DNA of 64,000 bases from Zoroaster sp. YZ-2022. Taxonomy: Eukaryota; Echinodermata; Asteroidea; Forcipulatida; Zoroasteridae. The notes under the pieces were generated by a model, which was not told the DNA's origin, made no database searches, and worked only from the letters and a program-made list of their open reading frames with translations. A program made the translations under genes and the position numbers. Every line of letters starts with the position of its first letter. Positions within the stretch are counted from its first letter, which is position 1. The stretch covers positions 92,457,816 through 92,521,815 of the forward strand of contig CM055816.1 of the NCBI GenBank assembly GCA_029582265.1, given 5' to 3'. Shown here piece after piece: positions 25,977 to 36,702 of this stretch.

Positions 25977-26140
25977 TCGTTTAATGTTCAGCTGCCCGCT
26001 GCTCCAAGCCTCAAACACTGTTTTGTTTCGAAAATTTCGCTTGACCTCCAGATCTTCGTTCCAGGTCAAGTTTGTCCACATATCGTAGAGTTGATCTCCT
26101 TTCCCTGCCAACCCTTTGAAAACTAGTTGCCATTCAGAAT
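25977..26140 (-). CDS. Candidate internal exon, 164 nt, of an unidentified host gene
   Basis: On the minus strand a good acceptor (pyrimidine tract ending ttctttgcag) precedes 164 nt ending at a consensus GTAAGT donor (complement of 25971-25976). The open frame reads EWQLVFKGLAGKGDQLYDMW, followed by a hydrophilic stretch and FEAWSSGQLNIKR. The regular, Trp-containing composition is unlike the surrounding AT-rich DNA. It resembles a module I associate with predicted secreted invertebrate proteins, but I cannot name the family. The exon would enter in phase 1 and leave in phase 0. No neighbouring exon could be joined to it. Confidence 0.5.
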
Positions 26141-26180
26141 CTGCAAAGAAAAATAAGGGCACTGTAATTTGAAACTCTTA

Positions 26181-26373
26181 GCCAAATGTTATGTAAGCCA
26201 AATGTTATGTAAGCCAAATGTTATGTAAGCCAAATGTTATGCAAGCCAAATGTTATGTAAGTCAAATGTTATCTAAGCCAAATGTTATGTAAGTCAAATG
26301 TTATGTAAGTCAAATGTTATGTAAGCCAAATGTTATGTAAGCCAAATGTTATGTAAGCCAAATATTATGTAAG
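26181..26373. repeat. 16-bp tandem repeat, about 12 copies
   Basis: The unit is gccaaatgttatgtaa, with occasional gtcaaatg, atgcaa and atctaa variants. It starts 41 bp beyond the acceptor of the candidate exon at 25977-26140, on the upstream-intron side. Each unit junction reads atgtaagcc or atgtaagtc, so the plus strand holds many weak donor-like GTAAG strings. Confidence 0.95.
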
Positions 26374-26824
26374 TACCTTTAATTAGCAGACAACTTTTAA
26401 ATGAAACTTGCGTAGAGAAGTTTCTAGTACTTTCTTTCAGTGGTGACGTAATGTATAAACAAAATTATGAGAAAGATTAATTGTACACGCAAGTTTAGAA
26501 TTTGCTAGAAGATAAAAGTGGGACACCTCTTCACAAAATTAACGGCTGTGTTAAGATATGTGTTGCCGATGTCAGACAGTTGAATATTTCCCATTTGACC
26601 GTGAGTTTCATGGTGAGTCGTCCATAAGAGATTCTTATTATGGATGTTTTTGAACTTATGGACAGATTTAGTGATTTTTGTGCATGTTTGGAAATCACCG
26701 TATACTCGCCCATTGAAGTCACCAAGCTAGTCAATAATCGAACTGTGACTGTGAGAAGTTTCAAGCAGTTTTCAAGCCTCTGAGTGCTTGAAAAGAAAGG
26801 AGTGCCGTTTTAATGTGTAATTAG
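26374..26824. other. No gene seen
   Basis: About 450 bp with no motif. A 77-codon minus-strand frame (26531-26764) is not recognised. Confidence 0.5.
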
Positions 26825-28067
26825 GTGTTCGAGCCACAGCGCGAACACCTCTTGATAATATTCGGTTTTTAGGTGTTCGAGCCACAGCGCGAACACCTCT
26901 TGATATTTTTTTATTTTTTATTATTTGTTTAATTTAATTTTTCTTCTCCTTCTTCTTCTTTTCGGTGAATATCCAGAGCAAAATCATAGTTGCAGAGTTC
27001 ACAGAACCTTAAAACTTCACACATAGTTAGACCTTAACATGTAGTTGTATCTTAAGTTGTGACGTCATAGTCAGGTCATCAGATATCGAATTAGACTCAA
27101 TCAAAGTTTAATATTTCAAAAAATTATATCTCATGAACCACAAATGATATTTTCACAATATTTACACCATGTTATAGATCTTGAATTATGTGATTTTTCG
27201 TACACAGATGTGACCCCAATCTGACCTTACTTCCTGTCCAAACCGGACGTCAAAGTTTAATATTAAAAAAAATCATATCTCAACAACCGCAAGAGGTAAA
27301 TTCACAGTTTTTTCACCTTTGTACAGATTGTTAATTGTCAAAAATATGTTCAAAAACATAACCCCAATTTGACCTTTACTTCCTGTCCAAACCGGAAGTC
27401 AAAGTTTAATATTAAAAATATCATATCTCAACAACCACAAGGGGTAAATTCACAATCTTACCACCATTGCATAGATTGTTAATAATTGTTGAAAATATTT
27501 ACACAGAGGTGACCCCAATTTGACCTTATTCCTGTCCCAACCGGAAGTCAAAGTTTAATATTGAAAAATCATATCTCAACAACCACAGGGTAAATTCACA
27601 ATCTTTCCACCATTGTTTAGATTGTTAATTGTCAATAAATATTTACACAAAGGTGACCCCAATTTGACCTTTACTTCCTGTCCAAACCGGAAGTCAAAGT
27701 TTAATGTTAAAAAAATATTTTCAAAATCGTACATTATTAGCGAGGACGACGGTTTCGTCAAAATCATAGTTCGTATATGGAACTACACGAAAACGGGTTG
27801 TAAAAACTCGCCAAAGAAATAAATGCCTTCTCTCAAAGAATTTCGGTACCAAATTTGACCCTTATGTAGCAGAACAGTTGTTTTTTACATTTGAACTGTT
27901 TTTTCAAGAATAAATAACGTGATTAAGTTCAAATCATTGAAATGGACTTCAAACAAATCATCATATTTTACAGGGTACTCTTTAATATGAAAAACAAATA
28001 ATAATGCAAAGTTTCTTTAAAAAACATTGTGACGTCATCATCACTGCCCTGACAAAACTCGAACACC
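26825..28067 (-). mobile_element. Complete inverted-orientation copy of the hairpin/148-bp TIR element
   Basis: TA (26823-26824) is followed by GGTGTTCGAGC, and CTCGAACACC ends at 28067 before TA (28068-28069). That gives ~10-bp terminal inverted repeats and a TA duplication. Read on the minus strand, the order is left tip, ~370 bp of unique sequence containing gtgacgtca, four ~148-bp units (27225-27710), the tgacgtcac/cgacacctg block, an A-rich end module, and two tandem hairpins (26824-26851 and 26872-26899). There is no coding sequence. This is the clearest complete copy for defining the family. Confidence 0.7.
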
Positions 28068-28118
28068 TATGTGTTTGTAATATCACAAACACTTCCATCT
28101 AGTTTAGATTATTTCCGA

Positions 28119-28264
28119 TCATTGTGTAAAGGTTGATTTACACTCTGTCATAAGCCACTTTGTTAATTGTTGTTGTTGCAAATATCCAGTGTAAGCTTGT
28201 TCGAGTTCTATAAATTTCTGGACCTCGCGAAAATCGTAAATGATATCGCTGAAGGAATTGCTGG
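28119..28264 (-). CDS. Candidate terminal exon of an unidentified host gene
   Basis: On the minus strand, tgtttgtgttacag is followed by an open stretch to a TGA at 28119-28121. The frame reads FSDIIYDFREVQKFIELEQA, then a Gln-rich YLQQQQLTKWL stretch and a short tail. The mix of charged, aromatic and Gln residues is protein-like. No poly(A) signal was found close downstream, and an upstream partner exon is not evident. It starts just outside the TIR element at 26825-28067. It could also be a relic of an unrecognised transposon. Confidence 0.3.
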
Positions 28265-28424
28265 CTGTAACACAAACATCTGTTGAGGGGATGGGGGGGG
28301 GGCAGTCGCGTAACTGAGGGGATTTGGGATTTTCAGCGTAGGGGTGCACTTGAGGCATATTTTACAGGTAAGCTGTTGTAAACTGTTTACCTAAAGGACC
28401 TGTCATATTAATGCACAAATAATG

Positions 28425-28895
28425 GTTATTGGCCTTACGTTTCGAACCTAGCAGGTTTTTTCTCAAAGGCAAAATGAGACAGAATACAAACAAACATCAA
28501 TACAGGAACACGAGAGTGAGCAGAAGATAGTCAGCTGTGAAATGAACACAAAAGAAAAATGTACAGAAAATAGAGTCAGGGTCTGCTCCTGGGATCAGAT
28601 AAAGAGTGGATTACACAGTGAATGCTGGATAGAACTACCTTGAGTTTTTGGCTGGAAGAAGAGATTATGAGATTAGTGAAAAGCGATGAGTCAGACAGAG
28701 GGAATAAAAAAAAGTAGACTAACAAGCAAAACAAATGTCTATAGAAAAAATAAAGGAGAAAAAACTTTAAATATTAGTCATTCCCTTCCTGTATGTTGAG
28801 GCCATGGGGGTGAATGGTGTGGATACGCCTGATCCACATCTTATCTCTGTTGAGATGGTACCGATTTCCTGCGGTTAGCAAGCGCATCAATGCCC
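28425..28895 (-). pseudogene. Penelope-like element, 3' end of GIY-YIG endonuclease plus 3' UTR
   Basis: On the minus strand the frame reads RYHLNRDKMWIRRIHTIHPH, then GLNIQEGND and a stop. This matches the closing segment of the GIY-YIG nuclease domain of Penelope-like retroelements (compare ESHWIHQLKTLWP at 34891-35148). About 320 bp of UTR follow, ending with tgcctttgagaaaaaacctg and gaaacgtaaggccaataacc, a signature repeated at 38430-38480, 41290-41340 and 63060-63085. The element is 5'-truncated at about 28895. Confidence 0.6.
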
Positions 28896-30260
28896 TGTAT
28901 TGTCATGTTTTTTTTTTGCAGTGAAAAAATAATGATAGGGAGGGGCATGCACAGTGCGCCTTCTTCATCAAGCCATCATTCACCAAGGGCAGATCAGCAT
29001 GGGGGCCCCATAAATGATTTGATTTTCTCTGACGCAATATGAGCGTTTTAGGACCAAGATTGTGAAGTATTCTAGCTAATGATGTATGTGAGTAGGCCCC
29101 CCACCTTTTAAATTCCCAGCCTACAACTATTTTGAGGGGGGGGTGGGCGGATTTTGGGGTCATCGGCACCTTTACCCCCTGGATTTGCCCTTGTCCACGT
29201 AAGGGACCACCTTAAGGACATCTGAATCTGTTTGATTAAAAGCCTATCTTTAATAAATGTCATGGCCATACTATGCCTGCAGCATAACAAAAACCCGCTA
29301 ATTAATTGTATAAGCTAAGCAAGATTGTTTACACGCTGAAGTTCACCTGAATAATAATGGACAAGCGCCTATACTGGCGATTAGTTTAATATTAAAATAT
29401 TAATCAAATCAATTCGCTTGTGTTATCATTGCCTTCATGTTTACCTTCATTTTCAGTTTTGCATCAGCGTGGTTGGCTTCCCTTCAATTTCCCGTCACTT
29501 GGAAACTGCCAAGGCCTCATGCATCTTCATCATTACAACCCTTAATACATGGTTAAGTCAATTATTATCCCATCAAAATTGATATCGCTGTATATCAGTA
29601 TTGCTGTATATTTATAATTGTAGCCTTGTGCCAAGAAGCATTGTACTCACTTGAATTTTTGCAATATTATGCTGCATACAGTCAACATGGGAGGAACTGA
29701 TTGGAATTGTGGAACCAACCTCACTCTCTCCTGAAACTTTGGTGTGTGTGGGGGCATGAAATCAGTGGCGGATCTAAGATTTGGCCAATTCGGTGGCTTA
29801 CATGCACTGGGTCGCACAGCCTCACCCCCTTTAGACACAATATTTGAGGTAAAACATTTTGTGAGTCGATAAATTTAATTTGCTTTATATCATTTCCACC
29901 ATGCAAAGCATTTAAAGGCTGTAATATGGTCCTATTCAGTACAATTGTCTTGGGCCATCAAAACAAGGGCATTATACTGTACCTAAACTCTAAAAAGTGG
30001 GGTACACAATTTATGCAGGCGCGGTTCTTGAGGGTGGGGCTATAGCCCGTACAGTTTATCATGCTTAAATTCAAATCTCTCAACATTAGACGGAGAAAGA
30101 TTTGATAAGCGAGTTCAACTTTGTTTTATTCTTTATCTGTGATTCTTACAAAGAGAATAAAAGGATGTCTTGGAATTCCCTAACTCGACTTGACTCAATC
30201 ACTTCAAATATCCTACAGTGATGGCTAACTATTTCATGCGGTACAAATACGAGAACAGTA
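28896..30260. other. No gene seen
   Basis: Frames here (for example 28903-29169 and 29647-29906, minus strand) are not recognised. The gtggcggatctaag phrase near 29765 resembles common transposon tip sequences but has no partner. Confidence 0.4.
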
Positions 30261-32060
30261 ATAATAATAATAATAATAAAGATTTTTAGCGCGCACATAT
30301 CCATTCTGCTGGGCGCTCAAGGCGCGGAAACAAAGAAAAACATTAATACGAACAATATACAATGATAGCATAGGAAAACAAATTATGTACCGAGATACAT
30401 GTACCTACAATGCAATTACAAATATACATCATCTTTGAAGAGTTGTGACATAAGATGAGTTTTAAGCATCGACTTGAATCTGGTTATACTATGACAAGAT
30501 TTGAGTTTAGTTGGAAGATGATTCCAGAGTCTCGGAGCTGCGACAGAAAACGACCTATCACCCCAGTTCCGTTTTGAAGTTGGTTCCTTGAGGAGTGACA
30601 TGTTGCTGGAGCGCAAATTGCGTGATGGAGTGTAGACTTTAAGTAGTTCAGAAATATAAATTGGAGCAATGTTATTAAAAGATTTGTGAACAATTAGCAT
30701 AAGTTTAAAAACAATTCTCTGTGAAACAGGAAGCCAGTGCAGTTCTTTCAAGATTGGCGTGATATGGCATGACTTTCTGGACAAAGTCACAACACGAGCT
30801 GCTGTGTTTTGTATGTGCTGAAGACGAGATATTTGATTCTGCGGAAGACCGTAAAGGAGAGCATTCCCGTTATCGAGCCGTGACGTGACAAATGCATGTA
30901 TAATTTCCTAATTCGGCTTATATTTCTGATATGAAATGATGATATGCGAAAAATGTTGGTTTTAAAGTCATTGTCGAGTCAAATATAGCACCCAAATTAC
31001 GTGCATGTAATGAGGGGGTTATCTGCGAGTCACCAATTGTAATAAATGGAAGAGTAACTTTAGACAATTGCTGACGTGATCCAAATAGAACAAATTCTGT
31101 TTTTTCATCGTTCAATTTCAGGAAGTTTTGTCTCATCCAACTTCGAATCTCTTGAATACATTTCTCCAGTGTTGTAATGCAGGAATCGGCAGGTTCTTGA
31201 GAGGATTTAAAAGTAATGTAAAGCTGCGTGTCATCAGCGTAAACATGGTAATTTAAATTATACTTCAAAATGATATCACGAACTGGAAAGGTATAAACAG
31301 TAAACCACTGTGGGCCGAGCATAGAGCCTTGGGGTACAGAATAGTCAAGAGTAACAGGCTCGGAGATAGCGTTACCAATACAAACATGCTGAGGCCTATT
31401 TAAAAGGTAGGACTTACACCAATCCAGGGCTGTGTCACGTATTCCAAGATGATATTGAAGGCGGGAGAGAAGGATTTTATGATCGACAGTGTCAAAAGCG
31501 GCGCTTAAGTCTAACAAAACTAATGCAGTGATTTTCCCCTCATCCATGGCAGATAAAATGTCATTGTTGACGCGAAGAAGGGCAGTTTCCGTTCCATGAA
31601 ATGGTTTGTAGGCTGACTGAAATGTGTCCGACAGGTTATTAGCACGAACATGGTCAGAGATCCGTGATGAAACAACTCGCTCGATTGTTTTTCCAAGGTA
31701 CTTTAAATTCGCTACTGTTCGGTAATTTTTGAAACCTTCCTTGTCCAAATTGGGTTTCTTTAGGAGTGGTTTAACATGAGCAACCTTCTGGCTATTAGGG
31801 AAACAACCGGAAGAAAGAGATCTGTTTACAATAATTGTGATATACTTAGCAAACACATCAATATTTTGTTTTATTAGCGAAGTTGGCACTGTATCAAGTT
31901 CACATGATTTTGATGGCGATTTCATGATGAGTTTCTTGATCTCCGTAACACTAGTAGGCTCAAACATGGACAGTCTACATTGTGGATCCTTGCGTGATGG
32001 TGTTTGTGATAGAATGGCAGGTACTGAGGGAAAAGAACGACGGATATTCTCAATTTTTGT
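30261..32060 (-). pseudogene. CR1/L2-type LINE, copy 2, 5'-truncated, RT largely open
   Basis: A 349-codon frame (30918-31967) holds the reverse transcriptase core: KSPSKSCELDTVPTSLIKQ, QSAYKPFHGTETALLRV, ALVLLDLSAAFDTVDHKILL, SVPQGSMLGP and catalytic YADD in YHVYADDTQLYI. The C-terminal frame (30416-30790) has HWLPVSQRIVFKLMLIVHK and RLWNHLPTKLK. One frameshift near 30930 separates them. The 3' UTR ends in an (ATT)n-type tail seen as aataataataataataa at 30261-30280, which supports target-primed insertion. The 5' break is near 32060, beside three copies of ttggtcagtg. This copy is much better preserved than copy 1. Confidence 0.9.
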
Positions 32061-32690
32061 TGGTCAGTGTTGGTCAGTGTTGGTCAGTGTTGGAAAACCC
32101 CCACACCCCTATGGTAAAAACCTTTATAACGACAAATTCAAAGCGCTCAACATTGGGGAAAGATGGACTTGTCACTAGGCGCGTAGCCAGCCTTCTTAGT
32201 GTGGCGGGCAAAGTAATTTTTTTGTTCCCATTTTAAGGTTCAGAGGATTTAAATTATGACCTTTCATGACATCATGTGTTGGCCCTACTCTTCAGTTACG
32301 CTGCAGGAATTGTAATGAAAATTACTAATTAATATACACATCACATCCCCACCCACCCAAGATATCAGCCAGTCACTATAGACTAGAGTCAGAACGAGCC
32401 AGATTTGATTATGCTCACTCGTTACTTCATACATTGTTAGCGACTGGGACCGAGATTACGGGATTTGTGGAGTTGGCCTTCATGTTAGAACTTGAACGCG
32501 CCACACAAGCGTTAGCCTTGACCAAGGCGCGTCGGAATGGTTTGGTCATCATCACAGATCACAACGCCTCCATCTCAGAAATTGAACCAAACTATTAACT
32601 CTAACCCTAACCTGACCCTAACCCAATTTGCGGACTGATATCAGAGTAGCTGGTCGCAAAAATATTTTTGCTAGTAAATTTACTGAGACA
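32061..32690. other. No gene assigned; short telomere-like tract at 32597-32625
   Basis: The stretch ctaaccctaacctgacccta is a degenerate CCCTAA-type tract of about four units. Before it, 32461-32598 is open on the plus strand and reads ELAFMLELERATQALALTKA, then further residues to a stop. It has no start or splice context, and I cannot identify it. Nothing else is recognised. Confidence 0.35.
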
Positions 32691-32693
32691 ACT

Positions 32694-32792
32694 CAATATG
32701 ACCAGACAAATTTACTTGGTTTTTCCAAAACATTTTCATCAAAAATCACAAGGGATAAGCTTGGTGTTTATATATTTTTGTGATTTTTATCG

Positions 32793-32848
<56 letters not shown>

Positions 32849-32909
32849 CAAACACATTTATCAAAATCACAAGGGATAAGCTTGGTGTTTATATATTTGT
32901 GTGATTTTT

Positions 32910-32966
<57 letters not shown>

Positions 32967-33044
32967 TATAAACACCAAGCTTATCCCTTGTGATTTTGAT
33001 GAAAATGTTTTGGAAAAACAAAGTAAATTTGTCAGGTCATATTG
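32694..33044. repeat. ~78-bp-arm palindrome with TA-repeat core
   Basis: The left arm (32694-32772) and right arm (32969-33044) are near-perfect reverse complements, each containing atcacaagggataagcttgg and its complement. Between them lie (TA)n at 32797-32846, a direct partial copy of the arm at 32849-32913, and (TA)n at 32915-32968. The whole could extrude as a cruciform. No coding content is seen. Confidence 0.85.
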
Positions 33045-33335
33045 CTTTAACCTGTTCATTTTTCAGGTATTTGCTTTAAACCGTTCTCTCCACAGCTCTT
33101 TGTATAAACCCGTTCTCTTTTCAGGTATTTGTATTAACCCGTTCTCTTTTCAGGAAATTGCATTAACCCGTTCCCTTTTCAGGTAATTAATAACCCTTTC
33201 TTTTTCCAGGTATTTGTATTAACCCGTTCTCTTTTCAGGTATTTGTATTAACCCGTTCTCTCCACAGCTCTTTGTATTAACCCGTTCCCTTTTCAGGTAT
33301 TTGTATTAACCCGCTCTCTCCACAGCTCTTTCCAA
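33045..33335 (+). repeat. 29-bp minisatellite, plus orientation (left array)
   Basis: The unit is about gtattaacccgttctctttt followed by caggtattt. A variant replaces the ttttcaggtattt part with ccacagctcttt. About nine units are present. Every unit contains a perfect pyrimidine tract plus CAG, like a 3' splice site. The same unit is found in reverse complement at 34275-34900. Confidence 0.85.
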
Positions 33336-33359
33336 CCTTTTCTATACATATAATGTACA

Positions 33360-34180
33360 CATTGTATATTGCTTTTCTCTATGTCATCGCTTAATACTAA
33401 ATGCCTTTTCCAAAAGTTGCGCAAACTTGAGGAAAAGAGAGTACGTTACCTATCTCACCTTGATAATTACCGTTTCTATCGTTTATCCGTATTTCTACCC
33501 AAGGGTCTCAAAATCAAATGCAGCCCCTCCTTCCGGGACCTAGACCCGGACATTCAGTAAGAAATGGAATGACACACTAACCAAGACTTCGTTCCATTTA
33601 CTTGAACTTCTCGAAACCCAATGCCTAAAATGCATTGACAAGCAGTCACTTGATATTGAGAGTACAGAATCTCAATTAAAAGTGGCTTGCTCTAATGATC
33701 ATGAATTGGACCATTTCCAATCCATTCTTAACTCCAACATTAAGCACCTTCGTTTCTCACTACAACGCCACCAGGACAAGAAACACTGTAATGTCCAGGT
33801 TAACCATAAGAAATACCTGTACAGGCGTTTCCATAAGGTCACCAATAAACCCTCTGGTAACAACACCCCTAACCCACCAACACATACTGTAATTAATCTT
33901 AATCGTAATCAATCTTAATTAATCTGTAATTAATGCAGTCTGATACTGCACTCAGTGATCCCCAGGTTAAATTGCTTCTCAAGGGGTCTTTAAGTTTTGC
34001 CTCCACACCCAAGGAACATAATCAACTCTCAATCCAACAGGACATAGCCCACTTCAACCGCAGACTACGACTCCGTGAATTCTTTCACGTCGAGCCTCCC
34101 ACAGACGACGAGACCCCAGATGACAGTCCCACTGGCGGGGCCTGCAGCCGCAAACTGCTTCAAAGAAATTTTTTTTTTTT
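33360..34180 (+). pseudogene. Penelope-like element, N-terminal part of the RT protein
   Basis: Three frames read through the pre-RT region of a Penelope-like protein. At 33369-33560 it reads KLRKLEEKRVRYLSHLDNYR, then FLPKGLKIKCSPSF. At 33682-33918 there is an Asn/His/Lys-rich linker. At 33933-34184 it reads LLLKGSLSFASTPKEHN and HFNRRLRLREFF. The LPKGL and LL.KG..F.PTP signatures and the RRLRLREFF motif are typical of this group. At least two frame changes and no following RT core show that it is a broken 5' fragment. Confidence 0.65.
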
Positions 34181-34274
34181 TTAGCCTTACAAATTGAGGA
34201 GTTGGTGTGTGGGTGTAAATAGCTAAATTAAAATAGTCCTATGAGAGACAGTTGGAAAAATGTAAAAGTATACA

Positions 34275-34900
34275 AGATAAGATAAAGCTGTGGAGAGAAC
34301 GGGTTAATACAAAATACCTGAAAAGAGAGCAGGGTTAAAACAAATGCCTGAAAAAAGGAACGGGTTAATACAAATAATTGAAAAGAGAACGGGTTATAAA
34401 ACAAATGCCTAAAAAGAACGGGTTAATAGGAAATACCTGAAAGGAGAACAGGTTAATACAAATACCTGAGAAAAGAACAGGTTAATAAAAACACCTGAAA
34501 AAGAACGGGTAAATACAAAGAGCTGTGGAGAGAACGGTTAATACAAATACCTGAAAAGCGAGCAGGTTAAAACAAATGCCTGAAAAAAAGAACGGGTTAA
34601 AGCAAATACATCAAAAAAGAAAAGGTAAAAGCAAATGTATATATGAAAGGAACAGGTAAAGCAAATATATATATATGAAAAGGAACAGGTTAAAGCAAAT
34701 ACCTGAAAAAGGAGCAGGTTAAAGCAAATACCTGAAAAAGGAGCAGGTTAAAGCAAATACCTGAAAAAAGAACAGGTTAAAACAAATAGCTGAAAAAACA
34801 GGTTAAAGCAAATACCTGAAAAAGGAACAGGTTAAGACAACTACCTGAAAATAGAACAGGTTAGGACAAAAATCCTGAAAAAATTAAATGTTACAACAAA
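34275..34900 (-). repeat. 29-bp minisatellite, inverted orientation (right array)
   Basis: About twenty units of the reverse complement of the 33045-33335 unit, mostly acctgaaaagagaacgggtt with spacing near 29 bp. The ctgtggagagaacggg variant is also present. The units here are more degenerate than in the left array. The array runs straight into the 3' end of the minus-strand Penelope-like fragment. Confidence 0.85.
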
Positions 34901-35612
34901 TGCCTGGAAATAGGTAAAGGTAGCTGGGTTATTTGATACCTGTGTTGATATTGAGGCCATAGGGTTTTCAGTTGATGTATCCAGTGTGACTCCCTAAGTT
35001 TGCGATGTGTATCATTGCTAGTGCAGGCTTCAATTACAATGAGTTCAACATCATTAATGCTATGATTAGGGCTGTTAAAATGGATAGCCACAGGGTAGGG
35101 TTTTTTAGTTTTCACAGAGGAAACATGGGGGGCAAAGCGGAGACACAATTTGGTCTTTGTCTCCCCTATATATTGTATACCACATCTTTTACATGAGATT
35201 ACATATATAACATTGGTGTGTCACACTGGGATTTAGTTCTGATTGTGTGGTGAGACCAGTACTGTGGCTTTTCACCTTCTGAGCAGGTTTGAGATACAAA
35301 CAGGTTTGCATCTCGAGCGGTTACACTTAGAGCACCCGTGTAGTGATTCATGATCAGTGATGTTAAGATCACTGTTAGTGCTAGGGAGCCTAGCCCGAAC
35401 CAATATATCACCGAGGTTACGGGGGCGACGGAAGGCAATCAAAGGGGGCTCAGGGATGGCTGAGCGTAACCTGTCGGAGGAGTGTAAAATGGTCATGTTA
35501 TCATTTACGATAGATGAAAGTCTGGGTAATCTGGGGTGATAAGTTGTAACCAGGGGACTCTGTTAGGAGGGTTTTCTTGTTACCCTGGGTAGCCAAGAGG
35601 GTGCTACGGGGG
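34901..35612 (-). pseudogene. Penelope-like element, C-terminal part with GIY-YIG endonuclease
   Basis: On the minus strand, PLIAFRRPRNLGDILVRARL (within 35272-35496) is the linker after the RT. A frameshifted Cys-rich part follows (CSKCNRSRCK). Next comes YVISCKRCGIQYIGETKTKL at about 35150-35215, the GIY-YIG core. Then 34891-35148 reads YPVAIHFNSPNHSINDVEL and ESHWIHQLKTLWP, the domain's C-terminal half. The RT core would lie in or beyond the 500-N gap. Frameshifts and a stop make this copy inactive. Confidence 0.75.
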
Positions 35613-36112
35613 NNNNNNNNNNNNNNNNNNNNNNNNNNNNNNNNNNNNNNNNNNNNNNNNNNNNNNNNNNNNNNNNNNNNNNNNNNNNNNNNNNNNNNNN
35701 NNNNNNNNNNNNNNNNNNNNNNNNNNNNNNNNNNNNNNNNNNNNNNNNNNNNNNNNNNNNNNNNNNNNNNNNNNNNNNNNNNNNNNNNNNNNNNNNNNNN
35801 NNNNNNNNNNNNNNNNNNNNNNNNNNNNNNNNNNNNNNNNNNNNNNNNNNNNNNNNNNNNNNNNNNNNNNNNNNNNNNNNNNNNNNNNNNNNNNNNNNNN
35901 NNNNNNNNNNNNNNNNNNNNNNNNNNNNNNNNNNNNNNNNNNNNNNNNNNNNNNNNNNNNNNNNNNNNNNNNNNNNNNNNNNNNNNNNNNNNNNNNNNNN
36001 NNNNNNNNNNNNNNNNNNNNNNNNNNNNNNNNNNNNNNNNNNNNNNNNNNNNNNNNNNNNNNNNNNNNNNNNNNNNNNNNNNNNNNNNNNNNNNNNNNNN
36101 NNNNNNNNNNNN
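35613..36112. other. Assembly gap, 500 N
   Basis: Exactly 500 N, with a Penelope-like fragment on the left and piggyBac 3' sequence on the right, so the true content is probably repeats. Confidence 0.99.
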
Positions 36113-36607
36113 AAACCAACATTGAATTGGGGGTGGGGGTGCTAGCATGGACTGTGATGTATGTACACTGAATACAAGTAAATGGTTCATTTCCAAGTAG
36201 AAAACCAAAAAAAATCCCCCAAAATCTCATCTAAGTTATTGTTTTTCACATGGAAAAGAAATCTTATACATGTACCGTATTTGCATGAAATATCACCCAT
36301 TTTTATTACTTTTCTTCAGTGTAAATACTGATCTAAATATTTCATTGTTTTTGCTTTTACACTTAAAAAATCTGCACAATATTTTCCTCCCTTTGTATAC
36401 TCATTTTTACCATCAGTTTAACATACAAATATATCTGAGCCATTTGGTATGTACAATACACATGTAAAAAAAGTGTCTATTACTGCAGAGTGAGGGCGCA
36501 CTTCAATGAAATTGTGAAAAAGCCACTGGTGCTGTAGTGACATTGGGCTCCTAATTACTGTGGTAAACAAGGGTACTCTCTTGCATAACTGGCTGGTAAT
36601 GAAAGGG
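36113..36607 (+). mobile_element. piggyBac 3' end, inserted at TTAA in a Gypsy gag fragment
   Basis: It starts inside the 3' hairpin (aaccaacattgaattggggg) after the gap and ends at ggctggtaatgaaaggg (36591-36607) and TTAA (36608-36611). The flank that follows, cggctataggcttccaacag, is the gag sequence found as cacTTAAcggctatagg in the copies at 37648, 40498 and 43362. This shows that a piggyBac copy inserted at that TTAA. Confidence 0.8.
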
Positions 36608-36702
36608 TTAACGGCTATAGGCTTCCAACAGCAGTTTTGCTCAGCAAGACCAGATGAAGGGGAAACGGCCCCACAGTTTGTTGCAAGATTACATAACCAT
36701 AT
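36608..36702 (+). pseudogene. Gypsy-type gag fragment fused to piggyBac
   Basis: The frame reads TAIGFQQQFCSARPDEGET and PQFVARLHN, the middle of the gag copies at 37583-37834. At cataac|catattcc it switches to the piggyBac C-terminal region. The gag reads cataacatatttac and piggyBac reads gataccatattcc, so the joint lies in shared acatatt-like sequence. Confidence 0.75.

Noticed and set aside
32461..32598. Open plus-strand stretch ending before the telomere-like tract
   Set aside because: Composition is protein-like, but there is no start codon, splice site or family match, so it is only mentioned in the spacer entry.
33045..33335. CRISPR-like array
   Set aside because: Units are contiguous with no unique spacers, and the window is clearly eukaryotic. 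The same holds for the 16-bp, 99-bp and 148-bp arrays.
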